Source: Pseudomonas sp. NFR16 (GTDB lineage Bacteria; Pseudomonadota; Gammaproteobacteria; Pseudomonadales; Pseudomonadaceae). Taken from it: a DNA stretch of 64,000 bases. Location: contig NZ_FNYJ01000003.1 in the NCBI RefSeq assembly GCF_900108875.1, forward strand, positions 207,969 through 271,968, in the 5' to 3' direction. Shown one piece after another: positions 39,144 to 48,457 of the stretch. The translations under genes were made by a program, and so were the position numbers. Each line of letters opens with the position of its first letter. Within the stretch, counting starts at the first letter, position 1. The notes under the pieces were generated by a model that made no database searches, had not been told where the DNA came from, and saw only the letters and a list, made by a program, of their open reading frames with translations.

Positions 39144-40295
39144 TTAACGCCCACCCATGATCGCGATGTAGTCCTGCGTCCAGCGGCTGTACGGCACATA
39201 TTTGCCGCCCTCGGCCTGCGGGGTTTTCCAGAAGGCGATCTTGTCGAACAGGTCGAACCCGTTTGTCGCGCAACCTTCGGCGCCCAGCAGATCGCTGGAT
39301 TTGCACGCTTCGGGGACGACCGGCAACGACCCGAACCAGGCCGCGACGTCACCCTGGACTTTCGGTTGCAGCGACCAGTCCATCCACTTGTAAGCGCAGT
39401 TGGGGTGCTTGGCCTCGGCGTGCAGCATCGTGGTGTCGGCCCAGCCGGTGGCGCCTTCCTGCGGGATGGTCGAGGCGACAGGCTGTTTGTCGGCGACCAG
39501 GCCGTTGACCATGTAGCCCCAGGAGCTCGAAGCCGCAACGCCTTCGTTCTTCACGTCGCTCATCTGCACCGTCGCGTCATGCCAGTAGCGATGCACCAGC
39601 GGGTGCTGCGCGCGCAGAAGGTCGAGCACGGCCTTGTACTGGGTTTCGGTGAGTTGGTAGGGATCTTCGATTTTCAATTCCGGTTTCGCGGTCTTTAGGT
39701 ACAGCGCGGCGTCCGCGATGTAGATCGGGCCGTCATAGGCCTGCACGCGGCCTTTGTTCGGTTTGCCATCGGGCAGGTCCTGCGCCTCGAACACCACGCT
39801 CCAGCTCACCGGCGGGGTCTTGAACACGTTGGTGTTGTACATCAGCACGTTCGGGCCCCACTGATACGGCGTGCCATAGGTCTGCTTGTTGACCGTGTAC
39901 CAAGGCCCATCCTTGAGGCGCGGATCGAGGGTTTTCCAGTTTGGGATCAGGTCAGTGTTGATCGGCTGGACGCGTTTGCCGGCGACCAGCCTGAGCGAGG
40001 CATCGCCGGACGCGGTCACCAGATCGTAGCCGCCTTTGGTCATCAGGCTGACCATCTCATCGGAGGTCGCCGCTGTCTTGACGTTGACCTTGCAGCCTGT
40101 TTCCTTCTCGAAGCCGGTGACCCAGTCGTAGGCCTTGTCGCTTTCGCCTCGTTCGATATAACCCGGCCAGGCCACGATATCCAGCTGGCCTTCGCCGTCG
40201 CCCACCGCCTTGAGCGTTTCGGCCGCCTGTACGGTGCCACTGGCGAACAACGCAGTGATGATGGCGCTCAAGAGCGCGGTCTTGTGTACGGACAT
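39144..40295 (-). CDS. Polyamine-type ABC transporter periplasmic binding protein (PotD/YdcS-like)
   Basis: A 383-residue protein with signal peptide MSVHKTALLSAIITALFASG (cleavage after VQAAE) and an SBP_bac_8/PotD-like fold: LDIVAWPGYIERGESDKAYD, KTAATSDEMVSLMTKGGYDL, and TTMLHAEAKHPNCAYKWMDW. It captures the substrate and delivers it to the permease pair. Placed first among the transporter genes, it matches YdcS in the ydcSTUV-patD order. Whether it binds putrescine, another diamine or a related compound is not readable by eye. Confidence 0.9.
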   Translation of the reverse strand: MSVHKTALLSAIITALFASGTVQAAETLKAVGDGEGQLDIVAWPGYIERGESDKAYDWVTGFEKETGCKVNVKTAATSDEMVSLMTKGGYDLVTASGDASLRLVAGKRVQPINTDLIPNWKTLDPRLKDGPWYTVNKQTYGTPYQWGPNVLMYNTNVFKTPPVSWSVVFEAQDLPDGKPNKGRVQAYDGPIYIADAALYLKTAKPELKIEDPYQLTETQYKAVLDLLRAQHPLVHRYWHDATVQMSDVKNEGVAASSSWGYMVNGLVADKQPVASTIPQEGATGWADTTMLHAEAKHPNCAYKWMDWSLQPKVQGDVAAWFGSLPVVPEACKSSDLLGAEGCATNGFDLFDKIAFWKTPQAEGGKYVPYSRWTQDYIAIMGGR

Positions 40296-40339
40296 GGTGC
40301 TTCCCCTCGTTTATTTATGTTCTTGGGCAGAGAGACATC

Positions 40340-40459
40340 AGTTGCGAGCTTCAAGCGGTGAGAGGTCGTCACTCATGCCCTTTCACTTGTCGCTGGAAGA
40401 TCGCGGTACAGCTGTTCTTATTGCTTTGCTTGAAGCTTGCCGCTTAAAGCTCGTAACTG
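40340..40459. repeat. Inverted repeat element overlapping the 3' end of an aldehyde dehydrogenase gene
   Basis: CAGTTGCGAGCTTCAAGCGG (40340-40359) and CCGCTTAAAGCTCGTAACTG (40440-40459) are inverted copies matching at 18 of 20 positions, separated by 80 bases. The spacer ends in GCTTGAAGCTTG. The right arm contains the stop codon and the last four sense codons of the adjacent dehydrogenase. It resembles the worn element at 22290-22366. Confidence 0.7.
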
Positions 40460-41919
40460 CTCCTGGCCATGATGTGGCGCACGACGCTGTAGTCCTGCAG
40501 CGAATCACTGGACAGGTCCTTGCCGTAGCCCGAGCGCTTCAAGCCGCCGTGGGGCATTTCGCTCACCAGCATGAAATGACTGTTGATCCATGTGCAGCCG
40601 TACTGCAAGCGCGCGGCCACCTGCATGGCCTTGTCCAGATTCTGCGTCCAGATCGACGAAGCCAGGCCGTATTCGGAATCGTTGGCCCAGTCCACGGCCT
40701 GGGATAGCTCGTCGAAGCGGGTGACCGTCACGACCGGGCCGAACACCTCGCGCTGAACAATTTCATCGCCCTGCTTGCAACCGGCCAGCAGCGTTGGCTG
40801 GTAGAAGAAGCCCGGGCCCGAATGCACGGCCGCGCCCGTGATCCGTTCGATGTGTGGCTGGCTCAGCGCTCGCTCCACGAAACTGGCCACCCGGTCGCGC
40901 TGACGGGTGCTGATCAGTGGCCCGATTTCATTATCGGCGTCGCGTTTGCTGGCGAAGCGCAGGCTGCTGACCGCAGCGCCGAGCTCAGCGACGAGTGTGT
41001 CGTGGATGCCGGCCTGCGCGTAGATGCGGCACGCGGCCGTGCAGTCCTGGCCGGCGTTGTAATAGCCATATGTGCGCACGCCCTCGATCACGGCGGCGAT
41101 GTCGGCATCGTTGCACACGATCACCGGGGCCTTGCCGCCCAGCTCCAGATGAGTGCGTTTGAGTGTGCGGGCGGCGGCTTGAAGGATTTTCTGGCCGGTG
41201 ACGATATCGCCGGTCAGCGAGACCATGCGCACTTTCGGGTGGCTTACCAGATGGCTGCCGACCCCTTCGCCACCGCCACAGACGATGTTGATGACCCCGG
41301 CGGGTAATAACTGCGCGAGCATCGGCGCCAGCGCGAGAATCGATAACGGCGTGTGTTCCGACGGCTTGAACACCAGCGTATTGCCTGCCGCCAGCGCTGG
41401 CGCGATTTTCCAGGCAGCCATCATGATCGGGTAGTTCCAGGGCGCGATCGAGGCGACCACGCCAATCGGATCGCGCCTCACCATGCTGGTGTAGCCCGGC
41501 AGGTATTCACCGGACAACTGGCCGGTCTGACAACGTACGGCACCGGCGAAGAAGCGGAACACATCGACCGTGGCGCTCAGGTCGTCCTGGCGCGCCAGGT
41601 GCAACGGTTTGCCGCAATTGAGCGATTCGAGTACCGCAAGTGCGTCGGCGTTCCGTTCGATGGCGTCGGCAATGCCGAGCAGCAGATTCGCACGTTGCTG
41701 GGGCGTCGTGCGTGACCAACCGGTAAAGGCGCGGTGAGCGGCAAGAATCGCCTGTTCGACCTGCTCGGTGCTGGCCTCCGCGATGTGAGTCAGTACTTCG
41801 CCAGTGGCGGGGTTGAGGATCGGCTCGACAAACCCCTGACCCGCCACCAGCTCTCCGTCGATGAGCAACGAGGTGAGCAGTTGTGGCGATTCGGAGTGCG
41901 GGGTCGGCGCGCCAGCCAT
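40444..41919 (-). CDS. Aminobutyraldehyde dehydrogenase paralogue
   Basis: A 491-residue aldehyde dehydrogenase close to the one at 34482: [40 protein letters not shown], nucleophile Cys in [13 protein letters not shown], and MPHGGLKRSGYGKDLSS. All catalytic residues are kept. ATG 41919 has AAGGAAG about nine bases upstream; the frame is open to 42015. The C-terminus differs from its paralogue: after VRHIMA it ends RSSYEL, where SYEL and the stop lie inside a repeat arm. It is upstream of the binding-protein gene, with about 150 bases between, and may handle a different aminoaldehyde. Confidence 0.88.
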   Translation of the reverse strand: MAGAPTPHSESPQLLTSLLIDGELVAGQGFVEPILNPATGEVLTHIAEASTEQVEQAILAAHRAFTGWSRTTPQQRANLLLGIADAIERNADALAVLESLNCGKPLHLARQDDLSATVDVFRFFAGAVRCQTGQLSGEYLPGYTSMVRRDPIGVVASIAPWNYPIMMAAWKIAPALAAGNTLVFKPSEHTPLSILALAPMLAQLLPAGVINIVCGGGEGVGSHLVSHPKVRMVSLTGDIVTGQKILQAAARTLKRTHLELGGKAPVIVCNDADIAAVIEGVRTYGYYNAGQDCTAACRIYAQAGIHDTLVAELGAAVSSLRFASKRDADNEIGPLISTRQRDRVASFVERALSQPHIERITGAAVHSGPGFFYQPTLLAGCKQGDEIVQREVFGPVVTVTRFDELSQAVDWANDSEYGLASSIWTQNLDKAMQVAARLQYGCTWINSHFMLVSEMPHGGLKRSGYGKDLSSDSLQDYSVVRHIMARSSYEL

Positions 41920-42165
41920 GGTTCGAGCTTCCTTGTATCGATGCTTGTCATTGATGGCCTGAACCAGACTGCTGATGTCGGGCGCAGCTGGACCTTGTGG
42001 AGCGAATTCATTCAAAAAAGCCGTATCTGCCGCGCTGTCTCTATCAGCTGATGATCACCCGCCGCGGCGCGCCGCAAAACCCGAAAACAACTCCGCTTCC
42101 AAGGCTCAGAGACTAGTGCCGCATCGAGAGCGCGACAAATTCTAAATACTGAATGCAGCGTTCGA

Positions 42166-43080
42166 TTAAATAGATGGCCTGCGTCCCGGATGCGGCTGTT
42201 CACGTGCCACGCTGAGGAATGGGTCGACCAGTGAGGGGCGCGCCGTGCCGCGCCGCCATGCCAGGCCCACGTCCAGCGTCTGAGTCAGGTCGGCGATCGG
42301 CCGGGCTTCAATGATGTCACCCTCCAGCGACCACGGACGATAGGTCATGTCCGGCTGAATCGAGACGCCGAGGCCGGCGGCCACCAGACTGCGAACGGCC
42401 TCGGTGGAAGCCGTGCGCAGACTGACATTGGGCTGAAGTCCGGCGCGGGACCATATTCGCTGTGCGTTCACGCCCATTTCATCCACGTTCAGCTGAATGA
42501 GCGGCTCGCGGGCAACGTCGGCAAGATTGATGTTGTCGTGCTCCAGCAGCGGATGTTGAGCGGGCAGCCACAGACGATGAGGCGAATGGGTCAGCACCTC
42601 GGTCTGCAGCGCGTGGCGGTCTTCCAGATTGGACAGAATCAGCACGCCGACGTCGATTTCACCACTGACCAGCAGATGCTCGATGTAGGGGCGTTCGTCT
42701 TCCATCACGCGCAGGTCGACGTTGGGGTACGCCCGCTGAAAGCGCGTCAGCAGGTCCGCCAGATAGTATCCGGCGACCAGGCTGGTGACGCCGATGACCA
42801 ATTGTCCCGCCACTTGATCGGCGCTGTGTTGCAGGCTGCGTTTGGCGTTCTCCACCGTCGCTAGGATCAGATGCGCCTGACGCAGAAACTGATGCCCCTG
42901 ATGGGTCAGGGTCATGCCTTTTGCGTGTCGGCTGAAGAGGCTGACGCCGATGTCTTCTTCCAGTTGCTGGATCGCCAGGGTCAGCGTCGATTGGGAAATG
43001 AACACCGCCTGCGCCGCGGCCGAGATCGAGCCGGTTTCCGCAACGGCGATGAAGTGGCGAATCTGGCGCAGCGTCATCAT
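42166..43080 (-). CDS. LysR-family transcriptional regulator
   Basis: A 304-residue LTTR. The N-terminal winged helix is RQIRHFIAVAETGSISAAAQ followed by AVFISQSTLTLAIQQLEEDI. The effector-binding domain (about 90-300) includes GVTSLVAGYYLADLL and GEIDVGVLILSNLED. It lies 246 bases upstream of the dehydrogenase paralogue on the same strand, so it may regulate the polyamine block, but LTTRs more often act on divergent targets. The ATG at 43080 is followed by another ATG at 43077; either is possible. Confidence 0.88.
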   Translation of the reverse strand: MMTLRQIRHFIAVAETGSISAAAQAVFISQSTLTLAIQQLEEDIGVSLFSRHAKGMTLTHQGHQFLRQAHLILATVENAKRSLQHSADQVAGQLVIGVTSLVAGYYLADLLTRFQRAYPNVDLRVMEDERPYIEHLLVSGEIDVGVLILSNLEDRHALQTEVLTHSPHRLWLPAQHPLLEHDNINLADVAREPLIQLNVDEMGVNAQRIWSRAGLQPNVSLRTASTEAVRSLVAAGLGVSIQPDMTYRPWSLEGDIIEARPIADLTQTLDVGLAWRRGTARPSLVDPFLSVAREQPHPGRRPSI

Positions 43081-43258
43081 GGCAATCAGCTCATTCGTTT
43101 TTTCAGGTGTGCGGCACTATATATCGTTTTTCCCGATGGTCGCCTAGCGGCTGAGAGAGTCGTTGCAACATTCAGAAGCACAGCGGGTGCTCAGGCGTAG
43201 CCGACTTCCTTTTACTCTGCGAGCTGATTCTTTTTGTCTCATCTACCGAGGTGGATTC

Positions 43259-43975
43259 ATGAACACGCGAGGCTTGCTCGATCAATTGTTGAAATCCGGT
43301 CAGGACCTTCTGCAGAACAAGGCGTCCGGTGTGCAGGGCAAAGGCACGCAAGGGGGTGTTGGCGACCTGTTGGGTAAAGTGGGCGGCGGCAATCTGGGCG
43401 GATTGCTTTCCGGGGCCGGTGGCGGCGCGCTGGCGGCCGGTGCGATGGGTTTGTTGCTGGGCAACAAAAGCGCTCGCAAGATCGGCGGCAAGGCATTGAC
43501 TTACGGTGGTCTGGCCGCATTGGGTGTGCTGGCCTACAAGGCTTACGGCAATTGGCAGGCGAGTCAGGGCGTGGCCCAGTCTGCTGCGCCGCAGACAGTG
43601 GATCGCGTCCCGGCCGCGCAGGTCGAGCAGCACAGTGAGGCGATTCTGCGGGCCCTCGTTGCGGCGGCCAAGGCAGACGGGCATGTGGACGCGCGCGAAC
43701 GCGAGCTCATCGAAGGCGAGTTCACCCGCATCACCGGTGACAGCGAGTTACAGCATTGGCTGCACGCCGAGTTGAACAAACCTCTGGATCCTGTTGACGT
43801 TGCCCGGTCCGCGCGCACGCCTGAAATCGCTGCCGAGATGTACCTGGCCAGCATCATGATGGTCGATGAAGAACACTTCATGGAGCGCGCTTATCTGGAT
43901 GAACTGGCCAAGCAGTTGAAGCTCGCGCCTGAGTTAAAGAACGAACTGGAGGCTCAGGTGCGCCAGGCGCAGTGA
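43259..43975 (+). CDS. TerB-like/DUF533 membrane-associated protein (YebE type)
   Basis: A 238-residue protein. The N-terminal half is Gly/Ala-rich (KVGGGNLGGLLSGAGGGALA) with a hydrophobic stretch (LTYGGLAALGVLAYKAYG). The C-terminal half is a helical TerB-like domain with ILRALVAAAKADGHVDARER and SIMMVDEEHFMERAYLDELA, whose acidic residues form a metal-binding pattern in TerB. The family (DUF533) includes E. coli YebE, an envelope-stress-induced inner-membrane protein. ATG 43259 follows GAGGTGG. It is a separate unit from the wsp genes. Confidence 0.85.
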   Translation: MNTRGLLDQLLKSGQDLLQNKASGVQGKGTQGGVGDLLGKVGGGNLGGLLSGAGGGALAAGAMGLLLGNKSARKIGGKALTYGGLAALGVLAYKAYGNWQASQGVAQSAAPQTVDRVPAAQVEQHSEAILRALVAAAKADGHVDARERELIEGEFTRITGDSELQHWLHAELNKPLDPVDVARSARTPEIAAEMYLASIMMVDEEHFMERAYLDELAKQLKLAPELKNELEAQVRQAQ

Positions 43976-44313
43976 TTCACATCTATCGAGAGCCGCTGTC
44001 GAAAGGAGCGCGCTGGTTTGCAGCCGGATCCGGAGGAATGCTGTTGCCCTTATCGGGTCCTGGCTGACTCAGCGCAATCGCGACATACGCGCGCTCTCAA
44101 GGTAATGCCTTTCTCATTGCCATCAAGCAATTTCTCCCCACGCCGATAGCCTCTCAGATATTTCCCTAATATCTGTACGTTTTTGCGTTATCTCTGTCGG
44201 AAACAGCCCAGTTAATTGGTAGGTCACTAGGCTATACTCCGCTCGCTTTGGGCCGTTCGTCGGTCCGCTTCTTGAACCCGGTTTCGCCGGTGTTGAACTC
44301 TTGAGGGCTGACT
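43976..44313. promoter_or_regulatory. Upstream region of the wsp operon
   Basis: 338 bases without a supported gene. It contains a perfect palindrome CAGATAT (44155-44161), 7-base spacer, ATATCTG (44169-44175), in an AT-richer stretch. A good -10 hexamer TATACT lies near 44234, but I find no strong -35 partner. The palindrome is a candidate regulator site for wspA transcription. Confidence 0.45.
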
Positions 44314-45936
44314 GTGAAGAACTGGACATTGCGTCAACGTATCTTGGCGAGCTTCGCTGTAATCATCGCCATCATGCTGCTGATGGTGGTCGTGTCATAC
44401 ACCCGGCTGCTCTCGATCCAGAACAGTGAAGAGGCGGTTGGCGAAGATGCGTTGCCGGGTGTGTATTTCAGTACGTTGGTGCGCAGCGCCTGGGGTGAAA
44501 GTTATATCCGCACACTCGAGTTGATCGGCGAAGGCAAAGCGCGTGAGTTGACCCGCGCCGAGCAGGATCAGTACATCGACTTCGAAAATCGCCTGCAGAG
44601 CCAGATCGACGGATATAAGAAGACTATCTTCGACGACACCGATCGCAACAACTTCAACGTTTTCGAGAAGCAGCGTGAAACATATGAGCGGCTGTTGAGC
44701 GACGTGCTCAAGGCGTATCAGTCCGGCGATTACACTACTGCCCGCACGGTGTTTTATGGACAGGTCAATCCGATCTGGCTCCAGGGCCGCAAGCAACTCA
44801 ATGAGCTTATCGTTGCCAACAAGGTCGTGGCCGATCAGGCCACCGCCAACATCGCGTCTGCCGTTCTGACCGCGAAAATCAGCATGGGCATCTCCCTGGT
44901 GGTCGCCATTCTGGCCGCTGTTGCCTGCGGCCTGCTGCTGATGCGCACGATTCTGGCGCCGATGAACCGCATCGTGCGAATTCTTGAAACCATGCGCACC
45001 GGCGATCTGAGCAGCCGTCTGACGCTGGATCGCAATGATGAATTCGGCTCGGTTCAGACCGGTTTCAACGACATGGTCACCGAACTGGCCGCGCTGGTTT
45101 CGCAAGCGCAGCGTTCATCGGTGCAGGTCACGACCTCGGTCACTGAAATCGCCGCCACGTCCAAGCAGCAGCAGGCGACCGCCACCGAAACCGCCGCGAC
45201 CACCACGGAAATCGGCGCGACCTCCCGTGAGATTGCCGCGACCTCGCGTGATCTGGTGCGCACCATGACCGAGGTGACATCGGCGGCCGATCAGGCATCC
45301 ATTCTCGCCGGCTCCGGCCAGCAAGGCCTGGCGCGCATGGAAGAGACCATGCATTCGGTCATGGGCGCGGCCGATCTGGTGAATTCCAAGCTGGCGATCC
45401 TCAATGAGAAAGCCGGCAACATCAATCAGGTGGTGGTGACCATCGTCAAGGTGGCCGACCAGACCAACCTGCTGTCGCTCAATGCTGCGATCGAGGCTGA
45501 AAAAGCCGGCGAATACGGTCGTGGATTTGCCGTGGTCGCTACCGAAGTGCGGCGTCTGGCTGACCAGACGGCCGTTGCCACCTACGACATCGAACAGATG
45601 GTTCGCGAGATCCAGTCGGCGGTGTCCGCAGGTGTAATGGGCATGGACAAGTTTTCCGAAGAAGTGCGTCGCGGCATGTTCGAAGTGACGCAGGTCGGCG
45701 AGCAGCTCTCGCAGATCATTCATCAGGTGCAGGCCCTGGCGCCGCGCGTGCTGATGGTCAATGAAGGCATGCAGGCGCAGGCCACTGGCGCCGAACAGAT
45801 CAATCAGGCGCTGGTGCAACTGGGCGATGCCAGCAGCCAGACGGTCGAGTCGCTGCGTCAGGCCAGCTTTGCCATCGACGAGCTGAGCCAAGTGGCGGTC
45901 GGGCTGCGCAGCGGCGTGTCGCGATTCAAGGTCTGA
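44314..45936 (+). CDS. wspA: Methyl-accepting chemoreceptor WspA
   Basis: A 540-residue transmembrane receptor that senses surface contact and drives the Wsp pathway. TM1 is at about 11-30 (ILASFAVIIAIMLLMVVVSY), the periplasmic four-helix domain at about 31-190, TM2 at about 190-212 (SMGISLVVAILAAVACGLLL) and HAMP at about 213-265. A long signalling coiled coil follows with the hairpin tip VADQTNLLSLNAAIEAEKAG. The start is GTG at 44314 (VKNWTLRQRILAS). Length agrees with known WspA proteins. It is the first of seven wsp genes; wspB begins nine bases after its stop. Confidence 0.95.
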   Translation: MKNWTLRQRILASFAVIIAIMLLMVVVSYTRLLSIQNSEEAVGEDALPGVYFSTLVRSAWGESYIRTLELIGEGKARELTRAEQDQYIDFENRLQSQIDGYKKTIFDDTDRNNFNVFEKQRETYERLLSDVLKAYQSGDYTTARTVFYGQVNPIWLQGRKQLNELIVANKVVADQATANIASAVLTAKISMGISLVVAILAAVACGLLLMRTILAPMNRIVRILETMRTGDLSSRLTLDRNDEFGSVQTGFNDMVTELAALVSQAQRSSVQVTTSVTEIAATSKQQQATATETAATTTEIGATSREIAATSRDLVRTMTEVTSAADQASILAGSGQQGLARMEETMHSVMGAADLVNSKLAILNEKAGNINQVVVTIVKVADQTNLLSLNAAIEAEKAGEYGRGFAVVATEVRRLADQTAVATYDIEQMVREIQSAVSAGVMGMDKFSEEVRRGMFEVTQVGEQLSQIIHQVQALAPRVLMVNEGMQAQATGAEQINQALVQLGDASSQTVESLRQASFAIDELSQVAVGLRSGVSRFKV

Positions 45937-45945
45937 GTCCGGGCC

Positions 45946-46482
45946 ATGATCGAGCATTCAGCCAAACGCAGCGCCGTGGTCGTGCCGAAAAACAAGCTTT
46001 TCCTGCTGTTTCGCATCGGCGCGGAACGCTATGCGCTGGAGGCCACGGCCGTCGCCGAAGTGCTGCCGCGTCTGGTGCTCAAGCCCATCGCTCATGCGCC
46101 GCACTGGGTGGCAGGCGTGTTCGCGCACCGAGGCGCAGTGGTGCCGGTGATTGACGTGAGTGCACTGACGTTCGGACACGCGGCGCAGTCGCGCACCAGT
46201 ACCCGACTGGTGCTGGTGCACTACCGCGCGCATGCCGAACGTGCACCGCAGTGGCTCGGGCTGATTCTCGAACAGGCGACCGATACCTTGCGTTGCGCCC
46301 CGGACGAGTTCAAGCACTACGGCCTGGACAATCGTCAGGCACCGTATCTGGGGCCGGTCCGCGAAGATGAGCTCGGCTTGCTGCAGTGGATTCGCGTGGA
46401 GGATCTGCTCAGCGATGCGGTGCGCGAATTGCTGTTTCCCGAAACGCCCCTGACCCTCGAACCCTTTGAGGACGCGCCATGA
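45946..46482 (+). CDS. wspB: CheW-like coupling protein WspB
   Basis: A 178-residue CheW-domain adaptor linking the receptor WspA to the kinase WspE. The CheW fold is recognised by LFRIGAERYALEATAVAEVL and VAGVFAHRGAVVPVIDVSAL. It overlaps wspC by four bases (ATGA), as in other Wsp operons. One of two CheW-like proteins in the cluster. Confidence 0.93.
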   Translation: MIEHSAKRSAVVVPKNKLFLLFRIGAERYALEATAVAEVLPRLVLKPIAHAPHWVAGVFAHRGAVVPVIDVSALTFGHAAQSRTSTRLVLVHYRAHAERAPQWLGLILEQATDTLRCAPDEFKHYGLDNRQAPYLGPVREDELGLLQWIRVEDLLSDAVRELLFPETPLTLEPFEDAP

Positions 46483-47777
46483 GCAGCGACGCGCGCTTCT
46501 TCGCGTTCCTCAAGGATCGCATCGGGCTGGACGTGGCGTCGGTGGGCGAGGCTATCATCGAGCGCGCCGTGCGCCAGCGGTGCACCACTTCCCGGCTCGA
46601 CGGCCATGACGCGTACTGGCAACTGTTGCAGCGCTCGCCCGACGAACAGCAGGCGCTGATCGAAGCGGTAATTGTCCCGGAGACCTGGTTTTTCCGGTAT
46701 CCGGAATCCTTCGCCACCCTGGGCAAACTCGCCAGTGCGCGTCTGGAACAGCTCGGCGGCGTCCGGCCGCTGCGCATCCTGAGCCTGCCCTGTTCGACGG
46801 GCGAGGAACCTTATTCCATCGCCATGGCCATGTTCGACGCCGGTTTGCAGGCGGTGCAGTTCAAGGTCGAAGCCATCGACATCAGCCCGCTTTCGATCCA
46901 GCGCGCGCGTCGAGGCGTGTATGGCAAAAACTCATTTCGTGGCGAGCGGCTGACCTTTCGCGAGCGCTATTTCGAACCGGTCGAAGACGGCTTCCGTCTG
47001 CAGGACCGGGTGCGCGAACAAGTGGTGTTTCAGCCCGGCAATCTGCTGGATCCGACCTTGCTGGTGGCGCAGTCGGCGTACGATTTCGTGTTCTGCCGCA
47101 ACCTGCTGATCTACTTCGATGTCGACACCCAGCGCCAGGGTTTTGAAGCGCTCAAGCGCATGACCCGCGACGACGGCGTTCTGTTTATCGGTCCTGCCGA
47201 GGGCAGCCTGTTGGGGCGCATGGGCATGGTGTCGATCGGTATCGCGCAGTCCTTTGCGTTCCGACGCCGCGATGATGGGAGCCCCGAACCGGTGGCCATC
47301 ACTGCCGCGCCTGCACGACCGCCGCTGCCGGCGGAACCGCCGGCGCGGGTTGCCAGACCTGTTTTACCTGCCGCGCGCAGTCAGAGCACCCTCAAGCCGT
47401 TCGCGCCGTTGTTGCCCGCCCGATCCGCTGACGTTCAGTCGCCAGGGAACAGCGAGGCCGCGGCCTTACTGGGCAGCATTGCGGCGCTGGCCAATGAAGG
47501 CCGCACGGCCCAAGCCAAAGCCGCTTGCGAGCAGTACCTCAGGCAACATGAGCCCATCGCGGCGGTGTTTTACTGGCAAGGGCTGCTCAGTGAGGTGACC
47601 GGCGAGGCGGCCGCGGCCCAGCGTTTCTACCGCAAAGCGTTGTACCTGCAGCCGCAGCACCCCGAAGCACTGGCGCAACTGGCCGCGCTGCTGGCCGCTC
47701 AGGGTGACAGCGCCGGGGCGCGTCGCTTGCAGGAACGCGCTGCGCGGGGCGCGAATAAAGAAGGACAGAATCGATGA
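46479..47777 (+). CDS. wspC: CheR-type receptor methyltransferase with TPR, WspC
   Basis: A 432-residue enzyme that methylates glutamates of WspA using SAM, for adaptation. The CheR N-domain (about 1-75) is followed by the SAM-binding domain: VIVPETWFFRYPESF, ILSLPCSTGEEPYSIAMAMF, and YDFVFCRNLLIYFDVDTQRQ. After a Pro/Ala-rich linker (about 275-320) come TPR-like repeats (about 325-425, YWQGLLSEVTGEAAAAQRFY). It overlaps both neighbours by ATGA. Confidence 0.94.
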   Translation: MSSDARFFAFLKDRIGLDVASVGEAIIERAVRQRCTTSRLDGHDAYWQLLQRSPDEQQALIEAVIVPETWFFRYPESFATLGKLASARLEQLGGVRPLRILSLPCSTGEEPYSIAMAMFDAGLQAVQFKVEAIDISPLSIQRARRGVYGKNSFRGERLTFRERYFEPVEDGFRLQDRVREQVVFQPGNLLDPTLLVAQSAYDFVFCRNLLIYFDVDTQRQGFEALKRMTRDDGVLFIGPAEGSLLGRMGMVSIGIAQSFAFRRRDDGSPEPVAITAAPARPPLPAEPPARVARPVLPAARSQSTLKPFAPLLPARSADVQSPGNSEAAALLGSIAALANEGRTAQAKAACEQYLRQHEPIAAVFYWQGLLSEVTGEAAAAQRFYRKALYLQPQHPEALAQLAALLAAQGDSAGARRLQERAARGANKEGQNR

Positions 47778-48457
47778 GCGGCGTACACACAGAGCTGGTC
47801 AGCGACGACGCACAGGCCATCGACGACTGCTGGAACCGCATCGGCATTCATGGCGACCGGTCCTGCCCGCTGCTGGTGGAGCATATTCACTGCCGCAACT
47901 GTTCGGTGTATTCGGCAGCCGCCACGCGCCTGCTGGACCGCTACGCGCTGGCGCAGGAACAACGGGTGTCGATGCACGGCGAGGAGCTGGCAAGCGACGT
48001 CAAGACCCGCTCCATCGTGGTCTTCCGCCTGGGCGAGGAGTGGCTCGGCCTGCCGACGCGCTGCCTGGTCGAAGTGTCTCCGGTACAAGCGATTCACTCG
48101 CTGCCGCATCAACGCTCGCGCGCCTTGCTCGGCGTTGCCAATGTGCGTGGCGCGCTGGTGGCGTGCCTGTCGTTCGTCGAACTGCTTGGGCTGGATGCGT
48201 CCATCGTGCCCGCGGCCAACGCGCGGATCATGCCGCGCATGTTGATCGTCTCCGCCGAGGGCGGGCCAGTGGTGGTGCCGGTCGATGAGGTCGATGGCAT
48301 TCATGCGATCGAGGCCCGGCTTCTGGATTCGGCATCGGCGCCGGCGCACAACGGCAATGCACGATTCACCCGTGGCGTGGTGCAGTGGAAAAACCGCAGC
48401 CTGCGCCTGCTGGACGAAGAACAACTGTTGTCGGCAGTGAACCGGAGCCTGACATGA
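47774..48457 (+). CDS. wspD: CheW-like coupling protein WspD
   Basis: A 227-residue second CheW-domain adaptor. An N-terminal extension (about 1-75) containing CPLLVEHIHCRNCSVYSAAA precedes the CheW domain (IVVFRLGEEWLGLPTRCLVE; RALLGVANVRGALVACLSFV). The Cys cluster HCRNC is also typical of WspD extensions. ATGA overlaps on both sides show tight coupling with wspC and wspE. Confidence 0.93.
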   Translation: MSGVHTELVSDDAQAIDDCWNRIGIHGDRSCPLLVEHIHCRNCSVYSAAATRLLDRYALAQEQRVSMHGEELASDVKTRSIVVFRLGEEWLGLPTRCLVEVSPVQAIHSLPHQRSRALLGVANVRGALVACLSFVELLGLDASIVPAANARIMPRMLIVSAEGGPVVVPVDEVDGIHAIEARLLDSASAPAHNGNARFTRGVVQWKNRSLRLLDEEQLLSAVNRSLT

